A DNA stretch of 7,718 nt from Spirochaetaceae bacterium (GTDB lineage Bacteria > Spirochaetota > Spirochaetia > UBA9216), in assembly GCA_028527945.1 (NCBI GenBank), contig JAQQAK010000319.1:1-7718 (forward strand). The letters run 5' to 3'. The translations under genes and the position numbers were made by a program. The notes under the pieces are model-generated. The model ran no database searches, was not told the origin of the DNA, and saw only the letters and a program-made list of their open reading frames with translations. Every line of letters begins with the position of its first letter. The stretch's first letter is position 1. Of this stretch, positions 5,961-7,718 are shown piece after piece.

Positions 5961-6983
5961 ATGAAAATTGCAGATATTGCCAAAGAGGCCGGAGTTTCTA
6001 TCGGAACAGTTGACAGAGTCCTACACAACAGAGGACGAGTATCAAAAGAAACAAAGGCTAAAATAGAAAAGATAATTAAAGACTCTGGTTATAAACCTAA
6101 TATTATTGCGTCAAACCTTAAAAAGAATAAGTCAATTAAAATTGGAATACTTATCCCCAAGCTAAGTTCTGAAGGTGGATACTGGGACATGATCTATAAC
6201 GGCATAAACAGAGCTATGGCCGAGATTACTCAATTCCCAATTTCAACAGAAACCAGAGAATTTGATCGAACTATACGAGGTGACTATCTTGAAAAAGGCA
6301 AGGAACTCATAAATGAAGGAATTGATGTGCTGGCAATGGCTCCTGTTGTTCAGTCAGAGGCCTATCAGGTAATAGCTTCGCTAAAAGATATTCCATATGC
6401 CTTTTTTGATTCCTCATTACCCGAAGCTCATCCTATAACAGAAAATCTTCAAAACTCATATAAAGCAGGCTGGTGCGCGGCAAAAATTATGAATGTGTTA
6501 AATCCTGATGCATCAAAATTTGTTTGCCTTCAAATGCATTCAACAGCCTACAATCTTCAGCAAAGGGCAAAAGGATTCACTGATTATTTTGAAACTAAAA
6601 ATGTTGATATTGTTAACCTTGTGTGGGATTACAAAAATAAAAAAGAGTTATTTTTAGCCTTTTTTGATTCTGTAATAAATGAAAATCCAGACGCTGCAGG
6701 ATATTTTATCCCCAACGATGCGACAAGTAAAATTGCGTACAGGCTAAAAGAAAAGTTATCAGACAAAATGCCTACAGTAATAGGCTTTGACCTTCTTGAA
6801 GATAATAAAAAAGGTCTGCGTGAAGGAGTAATTTCAGTTTTAATCTCACAACAACCGGAAAACCAAGGCTACAATACTATAAGAGAAATATTTCAAAGTC
6901 AGTTATTAAACCAGCATAACACAACTCAGAAAGAGTCTATCCCAATAGACATTATCATCAAAGAAAATCTACCTGAAGGTTAA
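5961..6983 (+). CDS. LacI-family transcriptional regulator, probable L-arabinose operon repressor
   Basis: This cytoplasmic DNA-binding regulator has 340 residues, the normal LacI-family length. The N-terminal helix-turn-helix is IADIAKEAGVSIGTVDRVLHN (3-23). Recognition-helix TVDR replaces the common TVSR, a variant I know from some LacI members. The hinge region, about 46-56 (PNIIASNLKKN), keeps the leucine used for minor-groove insertion. Residues 59-338 form a periplasmic-binding-protein-like sensor domain (IGILIPKL at 61, YNGINRAM at 79, DVLAMAPVV at 122, PTVIGFDLLEDN at 271). It follows araD by 38 bases on the same strand, with its own likely promoter. No clear ribosome binding site precedes the ATG, which fits a near-leaderless transcript. 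The probable targets are O1 and O2. The effector (L-arabinose or a phosphorylated intermediate) cannot be read from the sequence. It is unlike the GntR/LacI chimera AraR of Bacillus, so I give no symbol. Confidence 0.93.
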   Translation: MKIADIAKEAGVSIGTVDRVLHNRGRVSKETKAKIEKIIKDSGYKPNIIASNLKKNKSIKIGILIPKLSSEGGYWDMIYNGINRAMAEITQFPISTETREFDRTIRGDYLEKGKELINEGIDVLAMAPVVQSEAYQVIASLKDIPYAFFDSSLPEAHPITENLQNSYKAGWCAAKIMNVLNPDASKFVCLQMHSTAYNLQQRAKGFTDYFETKNVDIVNLVWDYKNKKELFLAFFDSVINENPDAAGYFIPNDATSKIAYRLKEKLSDKMPTVIGFDLLEDNKKGLREGVISVLISQQPENQGYNTIREIFQSQLLNQHNTTQKESIPIDIIIKENLPEG

Positions 6984-7108
6984 CAATAATCTCGAGTTCA
7001 AGTCTGAGAAGCAACACAAAGAGGAAATGAGGAGCAGGGATATCAAAAGGAGACCACCTAAGGTAAAGTGTTTTTTAGCCATAAAAATAAACCAAAGGAG
7101 CCTCCCAG
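6984..7108. other. Non-coding stretch between the regulator and the transposase remnant
   Basis: No open frame with support and no clear terminator for the regulator gene; the hairpin around TCTCGAG/CTGAGA near 6991-7012 is short, has a bulge, and lacks a T-run. AAAGGAG (7094-7100) lies 8 bases before the ATG of the decayed transposase and is probably its old ribosome binding site. The left end of the insertion sequence probably lies here, but I cannot fix it; TAAAGTGTTTTTTAGC at 7064-7079 is a weak candidate. Confidence 0.5.
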
Positions 7109-7336
7109 ATGAATAATAACTCAAATCACAAGCGACTGTATAGAAAGTAAAAACCTGAAGAGCGTAAAGAAATAATGATAGGATTACGCCAGAAAGAATC
7201 AATAAGGGTCATATCCAAACGGCTTGGAAGAAACCAATTTGTGATATCACGAGAAATCAAAAAGAACAGTACAGCGGATGGTCGGTATCAAGCATTATGG
7301 GCATATACCTTATGCTATAAACTATATTTTGTATGA
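7109..7336 (+). pseudogene. Remnant of an IS30-family transposase, N-terminal helix-turn-helix part
   Basis: From an ATG with a good ribosome binding site the frame reads MNNNSNHKRLYRK, hits TAA at 7148-7150, then continues in the same frame with KPEERKEIMIGLRQKESIRVI followed by SKRLGRNQFVISREIKKN. This strongly resembles the N-terminal helix-turn-helix of IS30 transposases (LTxEERxxIxxLxxxGxSIRxIAxxLGRxxSTISREIKRN), including the diagnostic SREIK.N ending. The frame ends at 7336, about 75 codons in, where an intact IS30 transposase has more than 300 residues. No DDE catalytic core follows in any plus-strand frame that I can recognise. The gene is therefore dead: one nonsense mutation plus loss of most of the body. 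It marks an old insertion at the right border of the arabinose locus. Confidence 0.75.
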
Positions 7337-7487
7337 ATTCTGTAAAGAAATTCATAAAACCAATTGTCCCAGGCGGTAATAGAAACAAAGAAAAAGACTT
7401 GACAGAGAAGCTGATCAGCCGTACGAGAGATGAAACACGGACATCTAACAAGGTTGACCAGCAAAAAACTCTATAGCCAAGAATAAT
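7337..7487. other. Probable decayed insertion-sequence DNA, no intact gene
   Basis: No reading frame here has convincing start or homology. One plus-strand frame stays open from 7337 to a stop at 7475 and encodes a charged stretch (NRNKEKDLTEKLISRTRDE) that could be more of the damaged transposase, but no IS30 motif is recognisable. The minus-strand open frame over this stretch is low-complexity and without support. Confidence 0.4.
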
Positions 7488-7503
7488 GCTGCACGAGTAC
7501 AGC
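7488..7503 (-). terminator. Weak terminator candidate after the NHL-repeat gene
   Basis: On the minus strand, GCTGTA-CTCG-TGCAGC directly follows the TAA stop, with a 6-bp stem including one G-U pair and a 4-base loop. The sequence after it (ATTATTCTT) is T-rich but not a clean T-run, so termination would be moderate at best. Confidence 0.35.
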
Positions 7504-7718
7504 TTACTCAATCTTTCTTATCATGTTGTTAGAGGTATCAGCCACATAAAAGTAAGTTCCGTCGGAGGTTATTGCCCAAGGACCAGAAAAATAAGCAGAT
7601 GTTCCGGTTCCATCGTTAAAACCACTTGTTGTAGAACCTGCCAATGTTGTCACTTCACCGCTTGAAATAACAATCTTTCTTATCATATGGTTACCGTAAT
7701 CTGTCACATAAAGATTAG
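7504..7718 (-). CDS. NHL-repeat (beta-propeller) protein, C-terminal end only
   Basis: The frame is open from the right edge to the TAA at 7504-7506, giving the last 70 residues; the start lies outside. Two copies of the NHL signature are visible: LYVTDYGNHMIRKI, then FYVADTSNNMIRKIE at the very end. Between them is VTTLAGSTTSGFNDGTGTSAYFSGPWAIT, the blade linker typical of this bacterial group (TLAG...DGTGT.A.F..P.gI). Such proteins fold as beta-propellers and are often secreted or surface-attached, though no signal can be seen here. No function can be assigned. It faces away from the arabinose genes on the other side of the transposase remnant, so it is unrelated to sugar use. The ATG at 7707 is internal to the repeat and not a real start. 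Confidence 0.85.
   Translation of the reverse strand, partial: NLYVTDYGNHMIRKIVISSGEVTTLAGSTTSGFNDGTGTSAYFSGPWAITSDGTYFYVADTSNNMIRKIE
7509..7686 (-). repeat. 162-bp NHL repeat period within the gene
   Basis: CAATCTTTCTTATCAT occurs at 7509-7524 and again at 7671-7686, exactly 162 bases (54 codons) apart. Both encode MIRKI at the end of an NHL blade. The identical DNA suggests recent duplication or gene conversion of blades rather than only protein-level conservation. Confidence 0.7.

Noticed and set aside
7257..7511. Minus-strand 84-codon open frame beside the NHL gene
   Set aside because: It has no recognisable motif or ribosome binding site and lies over decayed insertion-sequence DNA and the transposase remnant on the other strand.

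Overview
The window is an AT-rich stretch of bacterial chromosome holding a pentose (L-arabinose) utilisation locus. Two sets of genes diverge from one intergenic control region. The host is probably a spirochaete (Treponema/Spirochaeta-like). The evidence is low GC, a sugar-binding protein whose mature end starts NGQGEE right after the signal peptide (a run I associate with spirochaete binding proteins), and an NHL-repeat protein of a type common in that phylum. This placement is an inference, not a proven assignment.

Left half, minus strand, read right to left: a periplasmic sugar-binding protein (2043-3170), an intrinsic-terminator-like hairpin (about 1947-1981), an inner-membrane permease (964-1941), and the N-terminal 317 residues of a tandem-domain sugar ABC ATPase (951 to the left edge). 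Together they form a CUT2-type (ribose/galactose/arabinose class) importer. The hairpin would let the binding protein be made in excess over the membrane parts.

Centre, 3171-3686: the divergent control region. The importer has a near-consensus promoter (TTGACA-17-TATAAA, minus strand). The catabolic genes have a weaker one ending in TATAAT. Next to each lies a copy of the same 16-bp operator (15 of 16 positions identical), in opposite orientations about 404 bp apart.

Right half, plus strand: araA (L-arabinose isomerase, 3687-5177), araD (L-ribulose-5-phosphate 4-epimerase, 5167-5922, overlapping araA by 11 bases) and a LacI-family regulator (5961-6983) that seems to have its own promoter at the end of araD. 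The proposed circuit is that the regulator binds both operators, shuts off import and catabolism together, and releases when a pentose or derivative binds. No ribulokinase (araB) is present, so the middle step of the pathway must be encoded elsewhere.

Right edge: 6984-7503 has no intact gene. It contains a decayed IS30-like transposase start (7109-7336) with an in-frame stop. The last 215 bases hold the C-terminal end of an NHL-repeat protein on the minus strand, unrelated to sugar use. I found no RNA genes, CRISPR array or phage genes. The locus is mostly a recognisable pathway. The parts most worth a second look are the paired operators, the altered ATPase signature motif, the cysteine-rich binding protein and the nearly leaderless regulator transcript.
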